Notes: generated by a model not told the origin, from the letters alone. A stretch of 64,000 nt of DNA from Paenibacillus radicis (ex Xue et al. 2023) (GCF_024722015.1 NZ_JANQBD010000010.1:62001-126000); one strand, 5' to 3'. Shown: positions 44,849-54,818, counted from the first letter of the stretch. Program-made: numbers and translations.

Positions 44849-45466
44849 ATGAATAAATCGGCACAGGCAGGAACTGAAACGGCCAGGTTGTCTCTGGGAA
44901 TCGCCATTCGCGCGAGTCTAGTGTTTATCGTTTTATGCGGCATTGTATACCCGCTGGTATGCACAGGTATTGCTCAAGTGCTCATGCCGGGAAAGGCCAA
45001 CGGCAGCATGATTTACAATAGTAAGGGAGAAATCGTCGGTTCGGAGCTGATCGGGCAAAAGGTTACCGATCCGAAGTTTTTCGAGGGAAGGGTATCGAGT
45101 ATCGATTATAAAGCGGAAGCTTCCGGGACTAATAACTATGCTCCTTCCAATCCGGATATGCTGAAGCGCACACAGGAATCCATTGAGTCATGGAAGGCGA
45201 ACAATCCTGATGTTCCCATAAGCAAGCTCCCGATTGGCCTGATTACCAACTCGGGCTCAGGGCTGGATCCACATATCAGTCCCGAATCCGCTAAAGCGCA
45301 GGTGCCGCGGATCAGCAAGCTGACCGGATTGCCGACAGCTCAGCTGAATACGCTGGTTGACGCAAATACGGAAGGACGCGATCTCGGCTTGTTCGGTGAG
45401 CCGCGCGTGAATGTTCTAAAGCTCAATCTGGCTTTGCAAGGCTTAGGCATCCAAGCAACCAAATAA
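44849..45466 (+). CDS. kdpC: Potassium-transporting ATPase subunit KdpC
   Basis: The 205-residue protein has one N-terminal membrane helix ([21 protein letters not shown]) and an extracytoplasmic domain with [31 protein letters not shown] and [20 protein letters not shown], all typical of KdpC. It supports potassium loading into KdpA. The N-terminus is slightly longer than usual. Confidence 0.96.
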   Translation: MNKSAQAGTETARLSLGIAIRASLVFIVLCGIVYPLVCTGIAQVLMPGKANGSMIYNSKGEIVGSELIGQKVTDPKFFEGRVSSIDYKAEASGTNNYAPSNPDMLKRTQESIESWKANNPDVPISKLPIGLITNSGSGLDPHISPESAKAQVPRISKLTGLPTAQLNTLVDANTEGRDLGLFGEPRVNVLKLNLALQGLGIQATK

Positions 45467-45476
45467 GCTGCGAGAT

Positions 45477-45501
45477 GACCACCCGGTAACTTAGGGTGGT
45501 C
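45477..45501 (+). promoter_or_regulatory. Intercistronic hairpin between kdpC and the kdpD-like gene
   Basis: GACCACCC (45477-45484) pairs perfectly with GGGTGGTC (45494-45501). A loose T-rich stretch (CTTTTCTTTT) follows 7 bases later, so it may be a partial terminator that lowers expression of the following gene. Confidence 0.55.
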
Positions 45502-45541
45502 TGTGCGCTTTTCTTTTATAGCATGAGGAAGGAGCGGCTGC

Positions 45542-47890
45542 ATGGACAATTTTAAACGCAAGACGCCGGAAGAAATCCTGCTGTCTATCTCCAAGCTGCA
45601 TAAGGGACGGCTGAAGGTTTATATCGGCGCTGTGAGCGGATCGGGTAAAACTTATCATATGCTGCGCGAGGGACAGAGCTTGAAGCAGCAAGGCATTGAT
45701 GTCGTGATCTGTGCTGTGTCAACGATGCAGCGTCCGGAAACGGTGGAACAGATCGGCGATTTGGAGCGAGTTCCAAGTATTCACTGGATGAAGGAGCAAG
45801 AGGAAAAGAAAGACTTGAACCTGGACGCTCTGATAGTGCGTAATCCCGAAGTTGTGCTGGTCGACGGGCTGGCGCACCAAAATCGCAAAGGTGCAAAATT
45901 TCCGACCCGGCTGGAGGATATTCGCTTCCTGCTTAGCCATGGAATCAGCGTCATAACAACGGTGAATGTGTATGAGCTGGAAGGCGTCAAGGAATTAGCC
46001 AGGAAGCTGACCGGCATCGAGGTTAAGGAGACGGTTCCCGCCGATACGTTGGAGCTGGCCGATGAGGTAGTGCTGATTGATGCCACACCGGAAGCGTTGT
46101 TGAGCCGGGTGGCCGATGGGCATTTGCGTATCGATCAAGGTCAAGGCAGCCGTTTGTTTAAGCAAGGTAATCTTGCGGTTCTTCGGGAACTATCGCTGCG
46201 TTTAATGGCGGAAGGCGTAAATGAGTCATTGGAGAAACATAGGGAGGAGATTGGGCTAATAGGCCCGTCAGGTGCAACGGAACGGATTCTCGTTTCCGTC
46301 CAGTATCATTGGAACGGTTCGATCTATGTACGCAGAGGCCAGCAAATCGCCAAGAGGCTGAACGGTGACTTGCTTGTCGTTACTTTTGTAAACCTGAAGA
46401 ATGATCTCTCGAAGGATGCGGCAACCTTTAAACGGTCAATAATTAAGCTGGTAGAGAAGGTAGGGGCACAGTTCGAGGAGCTGCCTCTATGCTCACGCAG
46501 AGCATTACCGGGTATTTTAGTTAATTATGCTCTGACTAATAATGTAACCCGAATTGTTCTCGGTCATTCCAAGCAGACGGGATGGCAGGAATTTTGGCAG
46601 GGCTCGATTGTCCACGATATTTTGAAAAAAACGAGAAACATCGATATCTTTGTTGTGGCTGACCGTGCAGAGCATGAAGGAGAACGAATATTACCAGCCA
46701 AGCTGTCCAAACCGAAGGAAGAAGCGGAATGGTTCCGCCGGTTAAGCTCTCAAGAGGTGGAGCGGAAAATTCAACGGATGAAGAGAGGGCAATTTAAAGT
46801 ATATATAGGCGCCGCACCTGGCGTTGGGAAAACGTATAAAATGCTGCGGGAAGGCAATGATCTGCTTCTAAAAAAACTCAATGTGCTTGTTGGGCTGCTG
46901 GAAACGCATGGGCGGGCAGAAACGCAGCTGCAGGTGGGAGAGCTTGAACTGATTCCCCGCATGATAGTTGACTATAGAGGTACCCGGTTGGAAGAAATGG
47001 ATACGGATGAAATTATACGCCGCAATCCGGATGTTGTGCTGGTGGATGAGCTGGCGCATACGAATATACCCGGCAGCAAAAATAAAAAAAGATACGAGGA
47101 TGTATTGGACATTCTGGCCGCCGGCATCTCGGTTATTTCTACAGTGAACGTTCAGCATCTGGAAAGCTTGAATGATTCCGTAGAGCAAATCACGGGAGTG
47201 CGGGTAAGGGAAACCGTACCTGACCATATACTGAGGCTGGCCGATGAAGTACAGCTGATTGATGTGGCGCCTGGATCATTGCAGCAGCGGATGAGGGAAG
47301 GCAAAATTTACGCGATGGATAAAGTGAATCAGGCTTTGAACCATTTCTTCAAAACCGGTAACCTGATCGCATTGCGGGAGCTGGCGCTAAGGGAAATAGC
47401 CGATGATGTGGATGAGCGTTTGGAGTCATGGGAACGAAGAGGCTCGCTGCGGGGACCGTGGAGAAGGAAGGAGGTCATCTTCGTCTGCGTGGATGCGGAG
47501 CCTCATGCGGAACGGTTGATTCGCAGAGGCTTCAGGATTGCGCACAGGCTTAAAGCGGCATGGCATGTCACCTATGTACAGCTGGAGCATGTAACCTTGA
47601 CAGATGAAATGACACAAAGGCTGGAAGTGATCAATCGATTGACCACCCGGCTCGGAGGAACCTTTGAAATAATCAAGTCAGACCGCCGTCATTCTACATC
47701 CGATGTTTTGGTAAAAAGAGCGAATGAGTTCAAAGCAACTCAAATTATTTTGGGACAATCGAAATTATCGATATGGAAAGAACTATGGAAGGGCTCTATT
47801 GTGAAAAGGCTGCTCCGTAGTGCACGGCATATGGATGTGCTTGTGGTTGCTGATTATGATCCATTAAATGCGGTAGTTCAAGATAAATAG
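45542..47890 (+). CDS. KdpD-like protein with duplicated sensor and Usp modules and no kinase
   Basis: The 782-residue protein has two tandem KdpD N-terminal units. Unit one has Walker A GAVSGSGKT (about residue 29), a changed Walker B (VLVDGLAHQN) and a Usp-like domain from about residue 246. Unit two has Walker A GAAPGVGKT (about 418), the normal VLVDELAHTNIPGSKNKKRYEDV and a Usp-like domain from about 641 that ends LGQSKLSIWKELWKGSIV. There are no membrane helices, HisKA or ATPase domain, and no kdpE follows. In other Firmicutes the KdpD Usp domain binds c-di-AMP. A cytosolic c-di-AMP or potassium sensor acting on the pump is the likely role, by inference. Confidence 0.88.
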   Translation: MDNFKRKTPEEILLSISKLHKGRLKVYIGAVSGSGKTYHMLREGQSLKQQGIDVVICAVSTMQRPETVEQIGDLERVPSIHWMKEQEEKKDLNLDALIVRNPEVVLVDGLAHQNRKGAKFPTRLEDIRFLLSHGISVITTVNVYELEGVKELARKLTGIEVKETVPADTLELADEVVLIDATPEALLSRVADGHLRIDQGQGSRLFKQGNLAVLRELSLRLMAEGVNESLEKHREEIGLIGPSGATERILVSVQYHWNGSIYVRRGQQIAKRLNGDLLVVTFVNLKNDLSKDAATFKRSIIKLVEKVGAQFEELPLCSRRALPGILVNYALTNNVTRIVLGHSKQTGWQEFWQGSIVHDILKKTRNIDIFVVADRAEHEGERILPAKLSKPKEEAEWFRRLSSQEVERKIQRMKRGQFKVYIGAAPGVGKTYKMLREGNDLLLKKLNVLVGLLETHGRAETQLQVGELELIPRMIVDYRGTRLEEMDTDEIIRRNPDVVLVDELAHTNIPGSKNKKRYEDVLDILAAGISVISTVNVQHLESLNDSVEQITGVRVRETVPDHILRLADEVQLIDVAPGSLQQRMREGKIYAMDKVNQALNHFFKTGNLIALRELALREIADDVDERLESWERRGSLRGPWRRKEVIFVCVDAEPHAERLIRRGFRIAHRLKAAWHVTYVQLEHVTLTDEMTQRLEVINRLTTRLGGTFEIIKSDRRHSTSDVLVKRANEFKATQIILGQSKLSIWKELWKGSIVKRLLRSARHMDVLVVADYDPLNAVVQDK

Positions 47891-47903
47891 CTGTTGAGAG
47901 TGG

Positions 47904-47930
47904 AAGCATCCTCGGGATGCTTTTATTTTT
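47904..47930 (+). terminator. Intrinsic terminator of the kdp operon
   Basis: AAGCATCC (47904-47911) pairs with GGATGCTT (47915-47922) across a 3-base loop, followed by TTATTTTT. Confidence 0.85.
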
Positions 47931-48093
47931 TTAGCATAATGCGTCATCGTTTTACATATATTTCATCATTATAGGGAATGCTACTGATAGTATTTAATAT
48001 TTAACAAAAGGTTTATGCTCCGTTAATCTTGGCTTCATATTCACAGGGTAAGATTACAATGTTCAAACAATAACGGAAAAGAGGAAATAAATC

Positions 48094-48324
48094 ATGATTT
48101 TATATCAAATGGCCAAACGTATGGAGCAGCGAGAGCAATTGAAGCATTCTATCGAACAAACCGGAGGAGGCAATACGGAGCATCTGGTATCACAAAAGGA
48201 AATGGTTGAAGAGCAGCTGTTAACACAAACAAACCGGTGGGCAGAAGAAGGCAGTGACGAGTTTATGCTTGGCGCAATGACACCGGAAGCCGTAGTACCG
48301 CAAGAAAATTTATCATGGTTGTAG
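48094..48324 (+). CDS. Small protein of unknown function
   Basis: The 76-residue protein has a good AGAGGAAA site and its own terminator, so it looks real. It is hydrophilic and probably helical (MAKRMEQREQLKHSIEQ, VSQKEMVEEQLLTQTNRW) with an acidic tail DEFMLGAMTPEAVVPQ. No family is recognised. It stands alone between the kdp operon and the radical SAM gene. Confidence 0.6.
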   Translation: MILYQMAKRMEQREQLKHSIEQTGGGNTEHLVSQKEMVEEQLLTQTNRWAEEGSDEFMLGAMTPEAVVPQENLSWL

Positions 48325-48326
48325 CG

Positions 48327-48371
48327 AGAAAATGGGATGAACCTGAGAAGGTGTTCCATTTTCTTTTTTTT
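48327..48371 (+). terminator. Intrinsic terminator after the 76-residue gene
   Basis: AGAAAATGG (48327-48335) pairs with CCATTTTCT (48356-48364), followed by TTTTTTT. Confidence 0.82.
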
Positions 48372-48481
48372 GTCGAATAGAAGAAGGTATAGAGGCTTGG
48401 CAAAAAGTAATTTTGTGTTCGCTCTCTTTTCCGTGTAAAATAAGGATACTAAAGAGACTGTAAGTAAAAGAGGTACTATAC

Positions 48482-50245
48482 ATGAAAGTAGTTTTATCTA
48501 CATTGAACGCCAAGTTTATCCATACATCGCTCGCGCTCCGCTATTTGAAGTCGTTTTGCGGCGATGATTTCGACATAGACATAACGGAGTATACAATCAA
48601 GGACCCGGCCATGAACATTGTATCGGATCTGTTTTTGAAACAGCCTGATGTCATCGGGTTTTCTTGTTATATATGGAATATTGAAGAGACAATTACCGTA
48701 ATTAATATGCTCAAAAAGATCAACCCACAGCTTATTATCGTTCTCGGCGGGCCCGAGGTATCTTACGATACGGAATATTGGATGAAGAGAATACCTGAGG
48801 TCGACTACATCGTTGTAGGCGAGGGCGAGGAAACGTTCCACCATTTGTTGAAGGAGCTGAGCGGGGATCGCGCGTTGTATAGCGTGTTTGGCACGGCATA
48901 CCGCAAGGAAGACCGAGTTATTATTAACCCTCCGCGTCCGAAGCTTAAGCTTGATGATATTCCTTCTCCGCACCGTTTTCCTGAAGATATCCCTAGCTTG
49001 GCTAACCGTGTTGTATATTTTGAAACGAGCCGTGGTTGTCCATTCAGCTGCCAGTTTTGCCTATCATCTATAGAGGTGGGTGTACGGTATTTTGATATGG
49101 AGCGGACCAAGAGCGACCTGTTGTATTTGATTGATTCGGGTGCCAAGCTTATTAAGTTTGTTGATCGGACCTTTAATATTAAGCGTGATTATGCGATGGA
49201 AATTTTTGAGTTTCTAATCCAAAATCACCGGGGCTGCGTGTTCCAATTCGAAATTACTGCAGACATTATGCGACCCGAGGTATTGGACTACTTGGCTGCG
49301 GAAGCGCCGCCGGGCGTGTTCCGCTTTGAAATTGGCGTGCAGTCAACGAATGACGAGACGAATTACCTTGTCAAACGCAGGCAAAATTTCTCCAAGCTCA
49401 CACGTACGGTAACGATGGTCAAGGAAAGCGGCAAGATCGACCAGCATCTGGATTTGATCGCAGGCTTGCCTGAAGAGGATTACGACTCATTCCGCAAAAC
49501 CTTCAATGATGTTTTCGAATTGGGACCTGAGGAGCTTCAGCTGGGCTTTCTGAAAATGCTCCGTGGTACAGGCATGCGAGCCGACGCTGAGAAGTACGGA
49601 TACAAGTATATGGATCATGCTCCGTATGAAATTCTAGGCAACGATATCCTGCCGTTTTCCGATTTGGTACGGATTAAGCGAGTTGAGGATGTGCTGGAGA
49701 AATACTGGAATGCGCATCGGCTGGATCATACCGTGAGCTATTTGATCCGCGAGGAGTTTCCGTCGGCATTTGATTTTTTCCAACAGTTTGGCGATTACTG
49801 GGAAACGAGAGGCTGGCAAAAAATCGGCCATCAGCTTGAGGATTTATTTACGCGTTTACGCTCCTTCTTGATAGACCGGGGCACGCAGAGGCTGGATATA
49901 ATCGAGGGCTTGATGAAGCTCGACTATTTCTTAAACCATAAGTACAAGCCGCGTAAAATTTGGTGGGAGTTCACTTTGGACAAAGCAAGACAGTCTGAAT
50001 ATTTCCGAATGCTGACCGAAAGTCCTGGAGCGTTGTCGGATGCTTTCGCGGAATTGAGAATCAGCGAGAAGGATCTGCATAAGCATGTTATGCTGGAAGT
50101 GCTCCCCTTCGAGCTGGATCGCTATTTAGAAAGCAGGGAGATGGTCAGCGGTACTGAACAGCTGCTAGTCGTATATTTCCCTCCGGATGCGGCCTCGCGT
50201 GCGAAGCATTTTACACTGGACCTGACAGCAAAGGCAGCAACATAG
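48482..50245 (+). CDS. B12-binding-domain radical SAM protein (DUF4080 group)
   Basis: The 587-residue protein begins VLSTLNAKFIHTSLALRYLK and has a cobalamin-binding-like domain (1-140, with LGGPEVSYD and VGEGEETF). The radical SAM domain has the cluster motif CPFSCQFCLSS (about residue 185). The C-terminal 190 residues are DUF4080-like. Members are thought to modify an unknown cellular target, perhaps by methylation. The DXHXXG cobalamin-ligand motif is not evident, so B12 may not be bound base-off. It is monocistronic. Confidence 0.88.
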   Translation: MKVVLSTLNAKFIHTSLALRYLKSFCGDDFDIDITEYTIKDPAMNIVSDLFLKQPDVIGFSCYIWNIEETITVINMLKKINPQLIIVLGGPEVSYDTEYWMKRIPEVDYIVVGEGEETFHHLLKELSGDRALYSVFGTAYRKEDRVIINPPRPKLKLDDIPSPHRFPEDIPSLANRVVYFETSRGCPFSCQFCLSSIEVGVRYFDMERTKSDLLYLIDSGAKLIKFVDRTFNIKRDYAMEIFEFLIQNHRGCVFQFEITADIMRPEVLDYLAAEAPPGVFRFEIGVQSTNDETNYLVKRRQNFSKLTRTVTMVKESGKIDQHLDLIAGLPEEDYDSFRKTFNDVFELGPEELQLGFLKMLRGTGMRADAEKYGYKYMDHAPYEILGNDILPFSDLVRIKRVEDVLEKYWNAHRLDHTVSYLIREEFPSAFDFFQQFGDYWETRGWQKIGHQLEDLFTRLRSFLIDRGTQRLDIIEGLMKLDYFLNHKYKPRKIWWEFTLDKARQSEYFRMLTESPGALSDAFAELRISEKDLHKHVMLEVLPFELDRYLESREMVSGTEQLLVVYFPPDAASRAKHFTLDLTAKAAT

Positions 50246-50288
50246 ATAATCAGTGCTACACTGCCTTATTGAATATATGGTTAAAAAG

Positions 50289-50331
50289 AACCTTCAAATC
50301 CACTTTGATAGTGTGATTTGAAGGTTTTTTT
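50289..50331 (+). terminator. Terminator of the radical SAM gene, shared with the extended repeat
   Basis: AACCTTCAAATC (50289-50300) pairs perfectly with GATTTGAAGGTT (50315-50326), followed by T bases. A weaker version of this hairpin and its flanks occurs at 37555, so the extended repeat may carry the terminator with it. Confidence 0.85.
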
Positions 50332-50472
50332 GCACATTTTATGGGATTCACCGAGAAGGGTTTACCCTTTCCCAACAGCCCTTTCTTAGGTGTTCTTTAG
50401 CGAATGTAGAAAATAGGTCACATTCCAACGCATGCCAATCTCGGGTATCGGGGTTCGGGGGTTCGACCGACC

Positions 50473-50538
50473 GCCATGTTATGCCGTAACGCGAACCCGG
50501 GATTCGCGCGCGGGGGTTAGGTTACGGCATTATATGGC
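50473..50538. repeat. 18-base inverted repeat beside repeat copy C
   Basis: GCCATGTTATGCCGTAAC (50473-50490) and GTTACGGCATTATATGGC (50521-50538) match at 16 of 18 positions in inverted orientation. GCGAA and TTCGC pair inside the loop. Only the right arm is present beside copy B (37684-37700). Confidence 0.7.
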
Positions 50539-50546
50539 CAACTCCA

Positions 50547-50830
50547 CAATTATCAGGAAATTGTCAGGTTAGTTGAGCTGAAAAATAGCATTCTAGGCCC
50601 TATAGCTGGAATTTCTCATGCTAATTCTAAGGATTTTGGCTGATATCACCAATACCACCTATATTAGCAGGAGTTTTTCCAGGTAGATTGATTTCAAACG
50701 AAATCCTGGCTGAATTAACATGAGGATTTCCTTCTATTATCCTTCTTTCGGCAGCCGTCCGAAAACTCTAATCCCCTCTAAAATGAAAGCAGCCTTTGAA
50801 TATCCGTTTTCACGCCATCACTTAAGCAAC
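50547..50830 (+). repeat. Dispersed intergenic repeat, copy C
   Basis: This copy runs from CAATTATCAGGAAATTGTCA through GCTGGAATTTCTCATGCTAA and TTAGCAGGAGTTTTTCCAGG to ATCACTTAAGCAAC. It is close to copy A in its right half and to copy B in its left. ATCACTTAAGCA is repeated directly at its right end (50817 and 50831). There is no gene in 50246-51013. Confidence 0.75.
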
Positions 50831-51013
50831 ATCACTTAAGCACCATCAAAAAGCATCAGCAGTCATAAAAAGATAATTAGCGCCGCCCCTAGTAGCTAAA
50901 GCTTCTTTTGGAATAATCATCCTATTTGTGGAAAATAAGGCGATTGAGAGGAACAAAATGGGGGTATATAGCGTCTATGAAGGTAATTGAAAAAAATGAG
51001 GCGGTGCGCGGCT

Positions 51014-53104
51014 ATGGGATGGTTGAAGCACAAAAATAAAGGTACAGTGGCACTTACGGCAGGGCTTGCTGTTCTTTTTTTGGCATTTGGTATATGGATC
51101 CTGTTTCCGATGAATAGCAGCGGTAATCATTCTGAGCTTGGAAAGCTTGAGCAGAAGGAGCAGCCGCTCCAAGTGGCTGAAGGTACTGCTGGTACGGATG
51201 CTCTGAAGCAGCCGGCGGCTGGTGAAGCAGAACCGATTGCAGAAACGGCGGGGGGACCGGAAGCTGCAATCGATAGTCCGGAGCAGAGCTCGGAGGCATT
51301 AGCTGGAGTAGACTCAGCGGAAGACGAGCTTTATTCGTTGATTGAGAGGGATAAGCTGAACTATTTAAGAATCGGCGATAGTGACTCCTATTGGGATTAC
51401 AAGCCCCAAGACAAAATTTTCTATAGCGACCCTGAAGCGAATATCTTTGTATCACTGACCATCCCGGATATGTCTTCTAAGAGTCAGGAGGATTATGAGG
51501 CATTACGCAGAGGTGTCAAAGTACTTACAGCTTCAGGGGAACCGGTAGCTTTTACAGTGGAAGGGCAGAACTCAAGAGGAGACGAGGATCAGCAGGTTGT
51601 CATTCATCTCAAGGATGCTCCCAAGCAACCATTACAAGTAAAGTTTACATCAAAAGACGGCAAAAGGAGCAAAATTATTGAGCTGCATTATATAGAAAAA
51701 CTATCCTATAAGGTGCATTCCGAGCAGGATTCAGGATTGGAGAAAGCGTTTAGGGTATCGTTCCCGGAAGGAGTCAGCATGCCTAGAAGAATGGATGCGG
51801 CAGTACCTTATCAGCTGCAAGCGGACTTTTCGGCAGACATGGATCGCGGCTCGGTAGAAGAAGTTTTAGGCAAGCAGCTTGCTAATGTAAAAAGGACACT
51901 GGAATGGAAAGGGAATCGTTCTCTTAAGCTGACCATTGAGTTTGCAGAAAGCAACATAGGCCAAACTTATTTTTTTAGTATGGCTGGCGCACGCAGCATG
52001 CAGGGGCTTGAGCTTAAACAGAACGAGCACATGATGTTCATTCCGGTCTCAAGGGTCGAAGTGAAAGCAGCAGATCTGTCGACTCAGCATACAGCTAGTT
52101 TGTTTAGCGGATTAAACAACTTTGATACCTTATCGGTTTCTCCCGACGGGCAGTGGGGATTGATGGGGGAATATGTTGAAAATCAGATGTATGCAGAGTT
52201 AGTTTATACATTGGTGGACCATCAAGGTCAAATCATACGTTCTTTTGATTATGCAGAAGTTGGTTATCCTCAATGGTTAATGGATGGCCATACTCTGATT
52301 TATATGAAGCATACGATGAAGCGTCAAGAGGTATGGTTGTATAATGCTTCTACTCGCGAAGAAAGATTGTTTTGGAAGGTACCGGATGCGGCGGACGATA
52401 AATCTAACCAGCAGCGGATTGTAGCTATTGCAGTTGATCCTTATAGCGGGGAAATCGCAATAGGAGCGGGAGCATTCAATGAGGAAGCCGAAATTTCTGT
52501 CGGCGTACAATGGTTTGCCTCGTCGCAAGAAACAAAACCCGGCAAAACCTTCAAGGATATAAGCCGTTATACATGCTATGAAGGCCCTTGCTCTGCTTGG
52601 ATTCAGTTTATTGGCAAGAGCAAACTGTATTTTACTACTATAAATTCACTTTGGCCGCAAGCTTATCCGGAAGCATATATCATGGATACCGCGACAGGTA
52701 AAAAGAGTAAGGTTGATGGTGTGGAGCGGACTGGCGGGTATTCAGAATATAGACAGCTGGTTCCGGGCAGCAATAATGGGATTTATTTGCGAATTGACCA
52801 GCAGGAGAATGGAAACGAAGTTTGGAAAATATACGATGTGAAAACAGGCAAAAGCAGTGAGTGGCAAACAGATCTGAAGCTGCTAAAGCAAGCTCCTTTC
52901 ACAGGCTTCCATCTGGAGAAAGATGGGCGTATTGTGTTCCTCACGAAGGAAAAGAGCTGGTATGCAGCAGATCCCACCCAAAAGACGGTGATGCCGTATA
53001 CAAACGACTTATTGCCCAAATCGTCTGAAATTGTAAAGACTTACGGCTCCGAAAGAAATATTCTTTGGTTTGGGACGGATAGCAGAACCCGTGGAACAGA
53101 GTAA
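51014..53104 (+). CDS. Membrane-anchored propeller-like protein of unknown function
   Basis: ATG at 51014 is preferred because GAGGCGG lies nine bases upstream; in-frame starts at 50987 and 50996 are possible. The protein has about 696 residues. A single membrane segment (VALTAGLAVLFLAFGIWILF) is followed by a low-complexity Glu/Ala/Pro-rich linker to about residue 100. A beta-rich region with Ig-like features (ADFSADMDRGSVEEVLGKQL) comes next. The C-terminal 350 residues have repeating strands such as LSVSPDGQWGLMGEY and AIAVDPYSGEIAIGAG, as in propeller proteins. No catalytic motif is visible. It probably faces outside. Confidence 0.65.
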   Translation: MGWLKHKNKGTVALTAGLAVLFLAFGIWILFPMNSSGNHSELGKLEQKEQPLQVAEGTAGTDALKQPAAGEAEPIAETAGGPEAAIDSPEQSSEALAGVDSAEDELYSLIERDKLNYLRIGDSDSYWDYKPQDKIFYSDPEANIFVSLTIPDMSSKSQEDYEALRRGVKVLTASGEPVAFTVEGQNSRGDEDQQVVIHLKDAPKQPLQVKFTSKDGKRSKIIELHYIEKLSYKVHSEQDSGLEKAFRVSFPEGVSMPRRMDAAVPYQLQADFSADMDRGSVEEVLGKQLANVKRTLEWKGNRSLKLTIEFAESNIGQTYFFSMAGARSMQGLELKQNEHMMFIPVSRVEVKAADLSTQHTASLFSGLNNFDTLSVSPDGQWGLMGEYVENQMYAELVYTLVDHQGQIIRSFDYAEVGYPQWLMDGHTLIYMKHTMKRQEVWLYNASTREERLFWKVPDAADDKSNQQRIVAIAVDPYSGEIAIGAGAFNEEAEISVGVQWFASSQETKPGKTFKDISRYTCYEGPCSAWIQFIGKSKLYFTTINSLWPQAYPEAYIMDTATGKKSKVDGVERTGGYSEYRQLVPGSNNGIYLRIDQQENGNEVWKIYDVKTGKSSEWQTDLKLLKQAPFTGFHLEKDGRIVFLTKEKSWYAADPTQKTVMPYTNDLLPKSSEIVKTYGSERNILWFGTDSRTRGTE

Positions 53105-53142
53105 ACGAAGCTTTTTTTGAAAATACAACAAAAGAATGCAAA

Positions 53143-53183
53143 AAACAAGCCTGCGCCGAATGAAGGCAAAGGCTTGTTTTTTT
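53143..53183. terminator. Bidirectional terminator
   Basis: AAACAAGCCT (53143-53152) pairs with AGGCTTGTTT (53170-53179), flanked by A and T runs. It serves the propeller-like gene and the convergent manA gene. Confidence 0.85.
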
Positions 53184-53217
53184 GGCGTTTTATAACAATA
53201 AATATTGCATGATGAAT

Positions 53218-54195
53218 TTAAGGTAAATAACTGCGAAGTACGGTCATGGATCCGGTGAGTGTATAATCGCCAAGGTTGGCCGGTAATAAGTAGCATTCGC
53301 CCGGTTTAACTGTCAGTTCACCATCAGCCCAACGTATGGTACCAGAGCCGTCGCAAATAATATGAATGACGAAGCTATCATTGCTTGTTTGCAGCGGCCA
53401 AGCCTGCTCGACTTTTCCTTTTTCGGTTACAAAAAATGGGGAGTGAGCTAAGGTCAGCCATTCATTCGTTGAGACAAGCTCTGTTTTCATATGAGAAGCA
53501 CCGGAGCCTTCATAGGCAATAACATTTAAGGAATCTTCAATGTGCAGCTCCCGTGGTTTGCCGTCCAAGCCTAATCGGTTGTAGTCATATAAACGGTAAG
53601 TGCTGTCCGAGTTTTGCTGAATTTCCGCAACCAGCACGCCTGCGCCTAATGCGTGCACCGTTCCGGCTGGTATGTAGAAGGAGTCCCCGGCTTCAACGGT
53701 AATTTCTTGGAGACAATCCAGGATGCGGTTACCTGCAATAGCCTCAGCCAATTGTTCGCGGGTTACTCCATCATTAAGCCCATAGATTATTTTGGCACCT
53801 GGTTTGGCGTCAAGAATATACCACATTTCGGTTTTGCCGAGCTCACCTTGCGGCAATCTGTCATAATGGTCATTCGGATGTACTTGAACAGATAGATCGT
53901 CCTGGCAATCCAACAGCTTGATGAGCAGCGGAAAGCGGCCGTTCTTCTCAGAGAAACCTTTGATTCCAAAAAAGTCTTGTCCATACTGCTCGCGTATTTG
54001 ATCTAAACCGAGTCCTGCAAGCTCGCCATTAACGACTTTGGTCGTTCCGTTCGGGTGATCCCCAATCATCCAGCCTTCGCCGATGTGGCCTTCAGGCAGC
54101 GTCAGGCCGAATTGCTCTAACGCACGTCCTCCCCAAACTCGCTCTTTCATTTCTGGTTGAAATAACAAAGGGTACGGTTTCAATATGGTTTCCAC
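53218..54195 (-). CDS. manA: Mannose-6-phosphate isomerase, class I
   Basis: The 325-residue zinc enzyme interconverts mannose 6-phosphate and fructose 6-phosphate. Zinc-binding residues are in LSVQVHPND (Gln, His), GKTEMWYIL (Glu) and FYIPAGTVHALGAG (His). WGGRALEQFG at the start and the Arg in YRLYDYNRLGLDGKPRELH are usual in this family. It is monocistronic, upstream of nothing obviously mannose-specific. Confidence 0.95.
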   Translation of the reverse strand: METILKPYPLLFQPEMKERVWGGRALEQFGLTLPEGHIGEGWMIGDHPNGTTKVVNGELAGLGLDQIREQYGQDFFGIKGFSEKNGRFPLLIKLLDCQDDLSVQVHPNDHYDRLPQGELGKTEMWYILDAKPGAKIIYGLNDGVTREQLAEAIAGNRILDCLQEITVEAGDSFYIPAGTVHALGAGVLVAEIQQNSDSTYRLYDYNRLGLDGKPRELHIEDSLNVIAYEGSGASHMKTELVSTNEWLTLAHSPFFVTEKGKVEQAWPLQTSNDSFVIHIICDGSGTIRWADGELTVKPGECYLLPANLGDYTLTGSMTVLRSYLP

Positions 54196-54233
54196 CTCTT
54201 CTATTAAAGTATTCTCTCTACCAAGTAATTATA

Positions 54234-54818
54234 TCAATCGAAAGATCGTTTTTCTACCGCTATCAAATAGGGAGGATGGTTTTTCTGATTGACGAATCGA
54301 TATTCTAACACTTGAAACTGCTGCTGGGGCAGTCCCTCAGCCCATTCTCGAACGGCTGCTGCTTCCTGCTCGCCACCTTCATGACCTGTATACAAAGCTA
54401 TGGTAAGAATACCGCCCTTTCGCAGTAATTGGGCAGCCTGCTGCAGGGCCGGGATTGTAGATGCTTCAGACGTAATGGTCTCATGATCATTGCCGGGCAA
54501 GTAGCCCAGATTAAACATCACCGCACCAATAGACCCATGCTCAGTAGCGGGAATCGTATGCTTGAGCTGGTCATGGCTGCATAAAAGAAGCCGGACATGA
54601 GAATAGTCCGGCCGTTCTTTGGCTAAGCGCTGCTGGGTTTTCTCAAGTGCCTGTTCCTGTATGTCAAAAGCATAAACCGAGCCTTTGGCGCCAACAAGCT
54701 TGGCAAGAAACAATGTATCCACTCCATTGCCTGCTGTAGCGTCCACTACTGTTTCTCCCGGTGAAACCCGTTCTTCTATCAGCTTATGGGCGTAGCTGAG
54801 TATGGACAGAAAACCCAT
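54234..54818 (-). CDS. ytqB: Class I methyltransferase, YtqB-like
   Basis: I set the start at 54818, because GGAGG lies five bases upstream; the in-frame ATG at 54830 would contain that site. The protein has 194 residues. The SAM motif VVDATAGNGVDTLFLAKLVG (about 27-46) and FNLGYLPGND (about 98) match the YtqB/rRNA_methylase family, whose members act on tRNA in recent reports. It shares the strand with a cytochrome c gene and, beyond it, ytqA, its usual neighbour in Bacillus. Confidence 0.88.
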   Translation of the reverse strand: MGFLSILSYAHKLIEERVSPGETVVDATAGNGVDTLFLAKLVGAKGSVYAFDIQEQALEKTQQRLAKERPDYSHVRLLLCSHDQLKHTIPATEHGSIGAVMFNLGYLPGNDHETITSEASTIPALQQAAQLLRKGGILTIALYTGHEGGEQEAAAVREWAEGLPQQQFQVLEYRFVNQKNHPPYLIAVEKRSFD

